A stretch of 5,964 nt of DNA, taken from NCBI GenBank assembly GCA_035252155.1, contig DATFDL010000381.1:1-5964 (forward strand). Reading direction: 5' to 3'. The stretch comes from JAICLL01 sp035252155 (lineage in GTDB: Bacteria > Planctomycetota > Planctomycetia > Pirellulales > JAICIG01). How positions within the stretch are numbered: the stretch's first letter is position 1; the number at the start of each line of letters is the position of its first letter. Below are positions 1 to 5,964 of this stretch, piece by piece. A program made the translations under genes and the position numbers. Below the pieces are notes generated by a model. It ran no database searches and had not been told where the DNA came from. It saw only the letters and a program-made list of their open reading frames with translations.

Positions 1-169
1 GCTCGACAAAAACCGCGACAAGCTCGACAAGCTGGCCACACCGCTGGCCGAGGAAGAGGTTTTGGACGATCGCGAGATCGAAGAGCTGATTGGTCCTTCG
101 CCGACGCGCGGCATCTCTTCCAACGGCAAGGCCGCCCTGGCCGGCCGCGCCGCACAGGCAAGCCCGTGA
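1..169 (+). CDS. ftsH: C-terminal end of a probable ATP-dependent zinc metalloprotease FtsH (5' truncated by window)
   Basis: An open frame enters from the left edge (first complete codon at 2) and ends at TGA 167-169, leaving 55 readable codons. The tail begins LDKNRDKLDKLATPLAEEE and continues through a DDREIEELIGPSP segment. This is the pattern at the end of the FtsH peptidase domain: a helix with an 'LD.LA..L.E.E.L' register, then a '(D/E)xxEIEELIG' motif. FtsH is a hexameric, membrane-anchored AAA+ protease that degrades misfolded or regulatory membrane and cytosolic proteins. After the motif there is a low-complexity, Ala/Gly/Ser-rich extension of about 25 residues, and such tails vary in this family. 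The AAA+ module and the HEXXH zinc site lie outside the window, so the assignment rests on the C-terminal motif alone. The stop overlaps the GTG start of the next gene by four bases, which suggests co-transcription and translational coupling. Confidence 0.66.
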   Translation, partial: LDKNRDKLDKLATPLAEEEVLDDREIEELIGPSPTRGISSNGKAALAGRAAQASP

Positions 170-843
170 TCGCCGACCGCGTGCTCTACGAAGACAACCA
201 CCTGCTGGCGCTCGACAAGCCGGCGGGCTTGGCAACGATGGGCGCCGCGGCCGGCCGGCCCAGCCTTTGGGCGCTGGCCAAAGAATACATCAAGCAAAAG
301 TATCACAAGCCAAGCGGGGTCTATCTGGGAACGGTCAGCCGGCTCGACGCCGCGGTTTCGGGCGTGGTGCTCTTTGCCCGCACCAGCAAAGCGGCGGCGC
401 GGCTGGCCGAGCAATTTCGTTCGCGTGCAACCAAAAAACTGTATTGGGCGATCGTCGAAGGACTACCCGCGCCAACCGCCGAATGCGTCGATTGGCTGAT
501 CAAAGACGAGCGGCTGAAGCGAATGCGCGTAGTTGCCGCAAATGCGACCGCCGAGCACCGGCGGGCTCGGCAAGCGCACCTTATCTATCGCAGGCTGCAG
601 CAGACAGCCGCAGGTTGGCTGTTGGAGATCGACTTGCGGACCGGGCGCAAACACCAGATTCGGGTGCAGTTGTCACACCGCGGCCTGACGATCCTCGGCG
701 ACCGCAAATACGGCAGCCGCGTGCCGTTCACAGCCGGCATCGCCTTGCACTCGCGGCAGCTTGAATTCACGCATCCCACCCGCCGTGAGCGACTGACGCT
801 GACCGCGCCCGTGCCCTCGGCATGGCGAAAACTGGGGGCCTAA
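166..843 (+). CDS. RluA-family RNA pseudouridine synthase, stand-alone catalytic domain
   Basis: This 225-residue protein is a pseudouridine synthase of the RluA family, which isomerises uridine to pseudouridine in rRNA or tRNA. The N-terminus runs directly into the family's opening strand (VLYEDNHLLALDKPAGL, residues 6-22). Residues 58-66, SRLDAAVSG, form the catalytic loop, with Asp61 as the expected nucleophile. RTGRKHQIRVQL (158-169) and GDRKYG (178-183) are the other family hallmarks. There is no N-terminal S4 RNA-binding domain, so it is shorter than RluC/RluD-type enzymes. The canonical loop is HRLDxxTSG; here Ser replaces His and Val replaces Thr, but Arg-Leu-Asp is kept. The GTG start at 166 is preferred because it places the conserved strand at the normal distance from the N-terminus. 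An AGG at 156-158 also sits 7 bases upstream. The start overlaps the upstream TGA (GTGA). The target uridine cannot be inferred. Confidence 0.9.
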   Translation: MIADRVLYEDNHLLALDKPAGLATMGAAAGRPSLWALAKEYIKQKYHKPSGVYLGTVSRLDAAVSGVVLFARTSKAAARLAEQFRSRATKKLYWAIVEGLPAPTAECVDWLIKDERLKRMRVVAANATAEHRRARQAHLIYRRLQQTAAGWLLEIDLRTGRKHQIRVQLSHRGLTILGDRKYGSRVPFTAGIALHSRQLEFTHPTRRERLTLTAPVPSAWRKLGA

Positions 844-844
844 A

Positions 845-874
845 GGAACGCGGGCTGCTATCGAGGCGCGTTCC
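845..874 (+). other. Stem-loop immediately after the pseudouridine synthase stop
   Basis: GGAACGCG (845-852) and CGCGTTCC (867-874) form a perfect 8-bp inverted repeat around a 14-nt loop, starting one base after the TAA stop. The position suits a 3'-end or processing structure. No T-run follows, so it is not a canonical intrinsic terminator. It could be a weak terminator, an mRNA-stabilising hairpin, or chance in GC-rich DNA. Confidence 0.4.
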
Positions 875-892
875 GCGATCAACGATGTCCCA

Positions 893-920
893 GCGACCGC
901 TTGTCTACCATCGCGGTCGC
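893..920 (+). other. Stem-loop in the mnmG leader
   Basis: GCGACCGC (893-900) and GCGGTCGC (913-920) form a perfect 8-bp inverted repeat with a 12-nt loop. It ends 16 bases before the mnmG ATG at 937. It encloses an in-frame TTG at 901 that could be miscalled as the mnmG start. It may affect mnmG translation or serve as a protein-binding palindrome, but no function is demonstrated by the sequence. Confidence 0.35.
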
Positions 921-936
921 CGCGCAGAATAGGTGC

Positions 937-2763
937 ATGACTGCGGAATACGACTTTGACGTGATCGTGGTGGGCGCCGGCCATGCGGGCGCCGAGGCCG
1001 CGGCCGCGGCAGCCCGGTTGGGCGCGCGTACGGCCCTGCTGACCACCAGCCTCGACACCGTCGGGCAGATGAGCTGCAATCCGGCCATCGGCGGCGTGGC
1101 CAAGGGACAGATCGTGCGCGAGGTCGACGCCCTGGGCGGGCTGATGGGCCGGGCGATCGACGCGACCGGCATCCAGTTTCGCATGCTCAACCGCCGCAAA
1201 GGCCCGGCCATGCACAGCCCGCGTGCCCAGGCTGACAAACGCGCCTATCAAGCCGAGGTCAAGTGGCTCGTCGAGTCGCAGCCCGGCCTCTCGCTGCGGC
1301 AAGAAGTGGTCGAAGATCTGCTGACCGAAGAAGTTCACGGCATCACTCGGATCGCCGGCGTGCGCGTCCGCGGCGACGCCGTCTATCGCGCCCCGGCCGT
1401 CGTGCTCACCACCGGCACTTTTTTGCAGGCCCTGATGCACACGGGCGAAGCCAAAACGCCTGGCGGCCGGGCGGGCGAAGGCACCACTGGCGGCATCTCG
1501 CAGGCGCTGGCCCGGCTGGGCTTCCGCCTGGCCCGCTTCAAGACCGGCACGCCGCCCCGGTTAAATGGCCGCACCATCGACTACGCCCGCACCGAGCTGC
1601 AACCGGGCGACGACGATCCACAACCCTTCTCGTTCGTTACAGAGCGATTCGCCCCCGAGCAGCTTCCGTGTTGGATTACACACACCAATCAGGCCGTTCA
1701 CGACCTGATCCGGGCCAACCTGCACCGGGCGCCGATGTACACCGGGCAAATCCGCTGCGGCGGTCCGCGATACTGCCCGTCGATTGAAGACAAGGTGGTC
1801 CGCTTCGCCGACAAGGAGCAGCATCAATTGTTTCTTGAACCCGAGGGACGACACACGCACGAAGTGTACGTCAACGGCATCTCGACCAGCTTGCCGCGAG
1901 ACGTGCAAGATGCGATGTTTCGGCACATCCCCGGCCTGGAACGTGCAGAGATCATGCGATACGGCTACGCGGTCGAGTACGACTATTCGCCGCCCGACCA
2001 GTTGCACCCCACGTTGCAGACCAAGCTGGTCGCGGGCCTTTACTTTGCGGGGCAGCTTAACGGCACCACCGGCTACGAAGAAGCCGCTGCCCAGGGCCTG
2101 ATGGCGGGCGTGAACGCCGCCTTGGCGGCGCGGGGCGGGGCCGCCGCCGATGGCCTGGTGCTCTCACGCGACCAGGCCTACATCGGCGTATTGATTGACG
2201 ACCTGGTGACGCGGGGCGTCGACGAACCTTATCGGATGTTTACCAGCCGGGCCGAATACCGCCTGCGGCTCCGGCACGACAACGCCGATCGCCGGTTGAC
2301 CGCGGTGGGCCGCCAGATCGGGCTGATCGACGACCAGCGCTGGCAACGCTATCTATGTAAGGATGCCGAGATCGTGCGGCTACACCAACTGCTCGAAACC
2401 ACGCGCCACGAGCAGTCCACACTGGCCAAAATCTTGCGCCGGCCGGAAGCCGGTTGGCATGATGTTGTGGCGCATCTGCCCGAGTTGGCAGCCGCGCCGC
2501 GCGAGGTCGCCGAGCAGGTCTTGTGCGATGCCAAGTACGCCGGCTACTTGGCCCGTGAAGACGTCGATGTCGAGCGTCAGCGGCGATTGGCGGAAAAGCG
2601 GATTCCCGCCAGTTTCGATTTTGCCGCGATCACGCAATTGCGGGCCGAGGCCCGAGAAAAATTCGCCCGCATCAGGCCGGCCAACCTGGCCCAGGCCGGC
2701 CGCATCAGCGGCATCACGCCCGCCGATTTGGCGCTGGTGATGGTGCATCTAGGCAACTCGTGA
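937..2763 (+). CDS. mnmG: tRNA uridine-5-carboxymethylaminomethyl modification enzyme MnmG (GidA)
   Basis: MnmG is the FAD- and NADH-dependent partner of the GTPase MnmE. The complex installs (carboxymethyl)aminomethyl groups at C5 of wobble U34 in a subset of tRNAs and acts in the cytosol. The 608-residue product is close to the usual length of about 620-630. Visible are the FAD-binding Rossmann motif GAGHAG (13-18), SCNPAIGGVAKG (46-57, with conserved Cys47) and the first GidA signature GPRYCPSIEDK (276-286, with Cys280). The second signature, from AGQLNGTTGYEE (371-382) into QGLMAGVNA, is also present. The C-terminal helical domain that contacts MnmE and tRNA is intact (KYAGY 533-537; RISGITPADLAL 589-600). 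The ATG at 937 is chosen over an in-frame TTG at 901: the family N-terminus starts just before the Rossmann strand, and the TTG sits in a hairpin loop with no ribosome site. An AGG at 931-933 is only a weak, close Shine-Dalgarno. Neither mnmE nor rsmG is adjacent. Confidence 0.97.
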   Translation: MTAEYDFDVIVVGAGHAGAEAAAAAARLGARTALLTTSLDTVGQMSCNPAIGGVAKGQIVREVDALGGLMGRAIDATGIQFRMLNRRKGPAMHSPRAQADKRAYQAEVKWLVESQPGLSLRQEVVEDLLTEEVHGITRIAGVRVRGDAVYRAPAVVLTTGTFLQALMHTGEAKTPGGRAGEGTTGGISQALARLGFRLARFKTGTPPRLNGRTIDYARTELQPGDDDPQPFSFVTERFAPEQLPCWITHTNQAVHDLIRANLHRAPMYTGQIRCGGPRYCPSIEDKVVRFADKEQHQLFLEPEGRHTHEVYVNGISTSLPRDVQDAMFRHIPGLERAEIMRYGYAVEYDYSPPDQLHPTLQTKLVAGLYFAGQLNGTTGYEEAAAQGLMAGVNAALAARGGAAADGLVLSRDQAYIGVLIDDLVTRGVDEPYRMFTSRAEYRLRLRHDNADRRLTAVGRQIGLIDDQRWQRYLCKDAEIVRLHQLLETTRHEQSTLAKILRRPEAGWHDVVAHLPELAAAPREVAEQVLCDAKYAGYLAREDVDVERQRRLAEKRIPASFDFAAITQLRAEAREKFARIRPANLAQAGRISGITPADLALVMVHLGNS

Positions 2764-2777
2764 TGGTTCATGTTGTA

Positions 2778-2801
2778 GCCGGCTTCGTGAGAAGTCTGGG
2801 C
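2778..2801 (+). other. Local hairpin with GUGA tetraloop after mnmG
   Basis: GGCTTC (2781-2786) pairs with GAAGTC (2791-2796), including one G-U pair, around the loop GTGA, which fits the stable GNRA tetraloop class. GCC (2778-2780) can extend the stem to GGC (2799-2801) past a two-base bulge. It lies 14 bases after the mnmG stop. An A-run follows rather than a T-run, so it is not a standard intrinsic terminator. It could be a 3'-end hairpin of mnmG or part of the sigma-gene leader. Confidence 0.4.
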
Positions 2802-2845
2802 AAAAACGATTCGTCACAAAGTTTTGCGCGCACAATGGAAGCCGG
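2779..2845 (+). promoter_or_regulatory. Longer-range inverted repeat competing with the local hairpin, upstream of the sigma factor
   Basis: CCGGCTTC (2779-2786) is the exact reverse complement of GAAGCCGG (2838-2845), with 51 bases between the arms. The left arm is the same strand used by the local hairpin at 2778-2801, so the two pairings exclude each other. The right arm ends 17 bases before the ATG at 2863, close to where a ribosome would load. This geometry resembles a two-state leader, but no ligand domain or leader peptide is evident. No convincing -35/-10 promoter is visible in 2764-2862. Confidence 0.25.
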
Positions 2846-2862
2846 TTTGTCGCCTTGGTCTA

Positions 2863-3447
2863 ATGGGACCATTGGGCGACCATGTGGCCTTCTGGCGAGC
2901 ACCCTTTGTGACCACCCAACTTGAACGCTACCGTTCGTACCTGCTGCTGCTGGCACGCATGCAGCTCGATGGGCGGTGGCGCGCGCGGCTCGATGCTTCA
3001 GACATCGTGCAGCAGACGCTGCTCGAAGCCCGTGTGAAATGGCCGCACTGCGCCGTCGACGACCCGCGCCTGGCGGCCTGGCTGCGCGGGGCCTTAGCCA
3101 ACAACGTGGCCGATGCCGTGCGATCGCTCAAGCGGGCCAAGCGCGACGTGCGGCGCGAGCGGCCACTGGCGGCGATCGAGGCCTCATCGGCCAGGCTCGA
3201 ATGCTGGCTGGCCGCCAACCAGTCGTCGCCCAGCCAGCGGGCCGTGAAAAACGAAGACGTCCTGCGGCTTGCCGACGCCCTGGCCCAACTGCCTGAAGCT
3301 CAGCGAGAGGCCATTGTGCTGCATCATCTTCAGGGAACCAGCTTAAACGAAACCGCCCAGCAGTTGGATCGGAGCGAATCGGCCACCGCCGGCTTGCTGC
3401 ACCGCGGCCTGAAGCGGCTGCGTGAGCTCTTGCAGGACACCGCCTGA
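2863..3447 (+). CDS. ECF-type (sigma-70 family) RNA polymerase sigma factor, kinase-linked planctomycete type
   Basis: The 194-residue product has only sigma regions 2 and 4, as in extracytoplasmic-function sigma factors, which direct RNA polymerase to specific promoters. Region 2 spans about residues 20-92 and includes LDASDIVQQTLLEA (43-56), the core-binding and -10-recognition segment in the form typical of planctomycete ECF factors. A charged, variable linker follows (about 93-130). Region 4 covers about 140-190, with LPEAQREAIVLHHLQGTSLNE leading into the helix-turn-helix and ending GLLHRGLKRLRELL. No anti-sigma gene or extra C-terminal domain is present; the kinase starts 9 bases downstream. 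The start is uncertain: ATG 2863 is preferred as the first ATG giving a normal family length, though it lacks a clear Shine-Dalgarno. TTG 2824, TTG 2872 and GTG 2884 are in-frame alternatives. Close pairing with the kinase suggests kinase-controlled activity, which is inferred from family context. Confidence 0.9.
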   Translation: MGPLGDHVAFWRAPFVTTQLERYRSYLLLLARMQLDGRWRARLDASDIVQQTLLEARVKWPHCAVDDPRLAAWLRGALANNVADAVRSLKRAKRDVRRERPLAAIEASSARLECWLAANQSSPSQRAVKNEDVLRLADALAQLPEAQREAIVLHHLQGTSLNETAQQLDRSESATAGLLHRGLKRLRELLQDTA

Positions 3448-3449
3448 GG
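3446..3449 (+). promoter_or_regulatory. Ribosome binding site of the kinase gene, overlapping the sigma stop codon
   Basis: GAGG at 3446-3449 overlaps the TGA stop of the sigma gene (3445-3447) and lies 7 bases before the kinase ATG at 3457. It is the best Shine-Dalgarno match in the window. It fixes the kinase start and implies that ribosomes finishing the sigma factor can reinitiate on the kinase. Confidence 0.65.
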
Positions 3450-3456
3450 CGAAACC

Positions 3457-5964
3457 ATGCCAAACCTTGATGAAGCATCGTCCGCACGGGACGAGAAGCT
3501 CGAACAAGTGCTGGCGGAATATCTGCGCTCGGCCGAGCGCGGCGAAAACCCCGACCGGCAGGCGTTCGTCGCCGCTCATCCCGATCTGGCGGATGAGCTG
3601 CGGTCGTTTTTCCACAGCCAGGACGCTTTGCAAAGAATGGCGGCGCCGCTGCGGGCGGCGGCACTCGATCCCACATTGCCCGGCCTCGAGCAGACGGCGC
3701 CAACACCGGGCACGCTGCTCCGTTATTTCGGCGATTACGAGCTCTTGGCCGAGATCGCGCGCGGCGGCATGGGTGTCGTTTACAAGGCTCGGCAAGTGAG
3801 TCTCAATCGTATCGTCGCGCTGAAGATGATCCTGGCCGGACAGCTCGCCAGCCCGCAAGATGTCGAGCGGTTCCACCTCGAAGCGGAAGCCGCCGCGAAC
3901 CTCGACCATCCGGGCATCGTGCCCATCTACGAAGTCGGCGAGCACGAACGACAGCATTTCTTTTCGATGGCGTTTGTCGATGGTCCCAGCCTGGCGCAGC
4001 GATTGACCGTAGGCCCGCTGCCGCCGGTGCAAGCGGCGGAACTGATCCGCAAAGTTGCCGAAGCGGTCGCCTTTGCGCACACCCGCGGCGTGATCCATCG
4101 CGATCTGAAGCCCGGAAACATCCTGCTCGACGCCGACGGCCAGCCCCGCATCACCGATTTCGGCCTGGCCAAGCGGATCGCGGGCGACAAGCAGCTCACG
4201 GCCACTGGGCAGGTGTTGGGCACGCCCAGTTTCATGCCGCCCGAGCAAGCCTCCGGCGATGGCGGGCAAATCGACGGCGCGGCCGATGTCTATGCGTTGG
4301 GGGCGGTACTCTATGCTTTGCTGGTTGGCCGGCCGCCGTTTCAGGCCGACAACCCCATCGACACGGTGCTGCAGGTGCTGCACCGCGAGGCGGTGGCGCC
4401 GCGGCAACTGAATGCCCGAATTCCGCGCGACCTGGAAACAATCTGCCTCAAGTGCCTGCGCAAGAGTCCGCGGCGGCGCTATTCCGACGCGGCCGCACTG
4501 GCCGACGACTTGCAGCGATTTTTGAATCATCGACCCATCCGCGCCCGACCGGTGGGCGTCGTCGAGCGGACCGCCAAGTGGGTGCGGCGCCGACCCGCGC
4601 TGGCCGCTCTGATCGTGGTGGCAGCGGTAGGTTTCGCCGGAGTGACGTGGCAATGGCGCGTTTCTACGCACGAACGGCGGACCGTCGAGCGGCTGCTCGA
4701 CGCCTCCGAAGCGCAGCGTTACGTAAATGAAATTGGCTGGGCTGATCGCGAATGGGCCGACGGCGACCTCGATCGCGCGGACTCGATTCTCGTCCAATGC
4801 CCTGCCCAGCGACGCGGGTGGGAATGGTATTACCTGCGCCGGCTGTGCCATCCGGAGTTGCTCAGTATTGAGACGGGAGCGGTCAATTCCGTGGCGTTCA
4901 GCCCCGATGGCAGCCTCTTGGCGATCCCCAGCAATCGGTCCACGCCGGAGCGGATGGGCTTTTTGTGGAATAGCGCCAAGCGCGTGCTGGTGTTTGACGC
5001 CGCCACGGGAGAGCGCGTGTGGACCTCCGCCGAACACAAGCATCAGGTCTTGACGGCGCGGTTCAGCCGCGACGGCGAGTGGCTGATCTCGGCCGGCGGA
5101 ATTCTCGCTGCCGACGGAAAGGGCGAGGGCGAAGTGCAACTTCAGCAGCTCAAGTCGGACGTCGTCAGTCTGACGTATTCGGGACATGACTCGTGGGTTC
5201 AGTCGGCCGAGATGCATCCCGACGGCGTGCGAGTGGCCTCCATCGATCAAAGCGGAGTCATCAAGTTGTGGAGCGCAACGGACGGAGCAGAACTTGCGTC
5301 GTGGAAGGTTCCCGGCGGCAGGTTCAGCTCGGGCTTGGCGTTCGATCGTCGCGGCGAGAAGCTTGCCGCGGTCTCGTCTGGCTCGAATCGGGTATATGTT
5401 TGGAAACTGGATTCACCCGATCATCCGACGGAATATGTCGGCCACCAACACAACATTCTCGGTAACGTCGATTTTTCGCCCGATGGCCGCCTGCTCGCCG
5501 CGGGAGATATGAACAACACGGTCATCGTCTGGGACGTGGCAACCGGCGCGGTCAAACATCGCTTTGCCGATGCCGGCCGCGAAGTGCGGTTCAGCCCCGA
5601 CGGCGCTCAACTGGCGACCACCGAAGCGCGCATCGAGAAGCAAGTGAAGGCCATTCGAATTTGGGACCTGGCCGAGGGAAGTTTGCTGCGCACGCTGCCC
5701 GGCGGCTTCAACTGCCTGGACTTTGCCGCCGATGGAAAGCGGATCGCCTCGGCCAGCTTCGGCGGCACGGTAAAGATCTGGGACGCGAACGCGACCCCGG
5801 GCGTGCGCCGGTTGGACGTCCAGACATTTGCTTGGGGCGGCCAGTTCGGTTTTGTCGGAGAAGCTCCGACGATCGTTGTGCCCGATCAGGAGACTCGGTT
5901 CTACGAGAAGGTAACTTTCCCGGGCGGATCGAGTGTAAACAGCTATTCCCGCAGAACGATCGCT
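3457..5964 (+). CDS. Membrane-anchored Ser/Thr protein kinase with C-terminal WD40 repeats (3' truncated by window)
   Basis: The frame is open for 836 codons from ATG 3457 to the window edge with no stop. Residues 1-90 are the planctomycete kinase N-terminal segment, with AAHPDLADEL at 39-48. The Hanks-type catalytic domain is about 94-358. It shows a glycine-rich loop ARGGMGVVYKA (101-111), Lys123 in ALKMI, a likely helix-C Glu142, HRDLKPGN (214-221, Asp216 catalytic), DFG (234-236) and MPPEQ (260-264, the APE position). All key residues are present, so it should be active. Thr248 and Thr250 in the activation loop are candidate autophosphorylation sites. After a basic stretch (WVRRRP, 375-380) comes one membrane helix, about 380-398. 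A helical linker with RRGWEWYYLRRLCHPELL (452-469) leads to about seven WD40 units from 475 on. The kinase should be cytoplasmic and the propeller outside the cytoplasm. Substrate unknown; the adjacent sigma factor is the obvious candidate target or output. Confidence 0.94.
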   Translation, partial: MPNLDEASSARDEKLEQVLAEYLRSAERGENPDRQAFVAAHPDLADELRSFFHSQDALQRMAAPLRAAALDPTLPGLEQTAPTPGTLLRYFGDYELLAEIARGGMGVVYKARQVSLNRIVALKMILAGQLASPQDVERFHLEAEAAANLDHPGIVPIYEVGEHERQHFFSMAFVDGPSLAQRLTVGPLPPVQAAELIRKVAEAVAFAHTRGVIHRDLKPGNILLDADGQPRITDFGLAKRIAGDKQLTATGQVLGTPSFMPPEQASGDGGQIDGAADVYALGAVLYALLVGRPPFQADNPIDTVLQVLHREAVAPRQLNARIPRDLETICLKCLRKSPRRRYSDAAALADDLQRFLNHRPIRARPVGVVERTAKWVRRRPALAALIVVAAVGFAGVTWQWRVSTHERRTVERLLDASEAQRYVNEIGWADREWADGDLDRADSILVQCPAQRRGWEWYYLRRLCHPELLSIETGAVNSVAFSPDGSLLAIPSNRSTPERMGFLWNSAKRVLVFDAATGERVWTSAEHKHQVLTARFSRDGEWLISAGGILAADGKGEGEVQLQQLKSDVVSLTYSGHDSWVQSAEMHPDGVRVASIDQSGVIKLWSATDGAELASWKVPGGRFSSGLAFDRRGEKLAAVSSGSNRVYVWKLDSPDHPTEYVGHQHNILGNVDFSPDGRLLAAGDMNNTVIVWDVATGAVKHRFADAGREVRFSPDGAQLATTEARIEKQVKAIRIWDLAEGSLLRTLPGGFNCLDFAADGKRIASASFGGTVKIWDANATPGVRRLDVQTFAWGGQFGFVGEAPTIVVPDQETRFYEKVTFPGGSSVNSYSRRTIA
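4879..5817 (+). repeat. WD40 repeat array within the kinase (about seven units)
   Basis: Protein-level repeats of about 40 residues, built on an 'FSPDG ... LA.. ... V.VWD' pattern, span kinase residues 475-787. Units begin near residues 475, 528, 578, 622, 665, 708 and 749. Best preserved are unit 3 (MHPDG ... IKLWSATDG), unit 5 (FSPDG ... VIVWDVATG) and unit 7 (FAADG ... VKIWD). Unit 1 carries an insertion around 492-508. Unit 2 lacks the WD dipeptide and ends in EVQLQQL. Seven units would close one beta-propeller, a protein-interaction platform. Residues 788-836 follow without a clear WD40 match and may be a degenerate blade or the start of another region. The repeats are too diverged at DNA level to be recent duplications. 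Confidence 0.8.

Noticed and set aside
240..262. GGCC-rich, partly self-complementary stretch
   Set aside because: It lies within the pseudouridine synthase frame, encodes an Ala/Gly-rich turn, and is explained by base composition.
90..764. 224-codon plus-strand open frame overlapping the pseudouridine synthase in another frame
   Set aside because: Its translation is dominated by Arg, Ala and Pro with no family motif, whereas the overlapping frame at 166-843 has all RluA hallmarks.
901..936. TTG at 901 as the mnmG start, giving a 12-residue N-terminal extension
   Set aside because: No ribosome binding site precedes it, it sits in the loop of the 893-920 hairpin, and the extension is not expected for MnmG, which normally begins a few residues before the Rossmann strand.
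673..1440. 255-codon minus-strand open frame across the synthase/mnmG junction
   Set aside because: It is antisense to two well-supported genes and has a low-complexity composition rich in Arg, Ala, Gly and His with no recognisable motif.
2824..2862. TTG at 2824 as the sigma-factor start
   Set aside because: It would add 13 residues with no sigma-region similarity and lacks a Shine-Dalgarno. It also overlaps the inverted-repeat arm at 2838-2845. The ATG at 2863 is more likely, though not proven.
2764..2862. Search for a promoter upstream of the sigma gene
   Set aside because: No pair of -35 and -10 boxes with acceptable spacing, of either the housekeeping or ECF GGAAC type, stands out, so no promoter is called.
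3343..5250. 635-codon open frame on the minus strand spanning the sigma end and most of the kinase
   Set aside because: It lies opposite a frame with clear sigma region 4, kinase and WD40 motifs, its translation matches no domain I recognise, and it crosses the boundary of two genes. It is a by-product of biased third positions in GC-rich DNA.

Overview
The window is a GC-rich, gene-dense bacterial segment with every credible gene on the + strand. It most likely comes from a planctomycete, of the Pirellula/Rhodopirellula type. The best clue is an ECF-type sigma factor directly followed by a Ser/Thr protein kinase with a Pkn-type catalytic domain, one membrane helix and C-terminal WD40 repeats, an arrangement characteristic of Planctomycetota. 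The kinase's N-terminal segment and the linker ahead of its WD40 repeats also match that phylum. This placement rests on gene content only.

Layout: (1) 1-169 is the last 55 codons of a gene whose C-terminus resembles the AAA+ membrane protease FtsH. (2) 166-843 is a stand-alone RluA-type RNA pseudouridine synthase whose GTG start overlaps the previous stop (GTGA). (3) 844-936 is a short gap with two perfect 8-bp inverted repeats. (4) 937-2763 is mnmG (gidA), the FAD-binding subunit of the enzyme that modifies U34 of tRNA wobble positions. (5) 2764-2862 is a leader-like gap with a local hairpin and a competing longer-range inverted repeat. (6) 2863-3447 is an ECF sigma factor. (7) 3457-5964 is a membrane-anchored Ser/Thr kinase with WD40 repeats. 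It stays open to the window edge (836 codons seen, no stop), so its C-terminus is missing.

How the genes fit together: the first three genes are housekeeping (membrane protein quality control, RNA pseudouridylation, tRNA wobble modification). The first two are probably translationally coupled. The last two form a signalling pair: the kinase start lies 9 bases after the sigma stop, with a Shine-Dalgarno-like GAGG overlapping that stop. A reasonable inference is that the kinase senses or scaffolds something through its WD40 propeller, predicted to lie outside the cytoplasm, and that its output reaches the sigma factor. Signal, substrate and regulon cannot be read from the sequence.

I see no tRNA, rRNA, CRISPR array, insertion sequence or phage gene, and no clearly undescribed system. 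The points most worth a second look are the sigma-kinase pair, the mutually exclusive pairings upstream of the sigma gene, and the altered catalytic-loop motif of the pseudouridine synthase.
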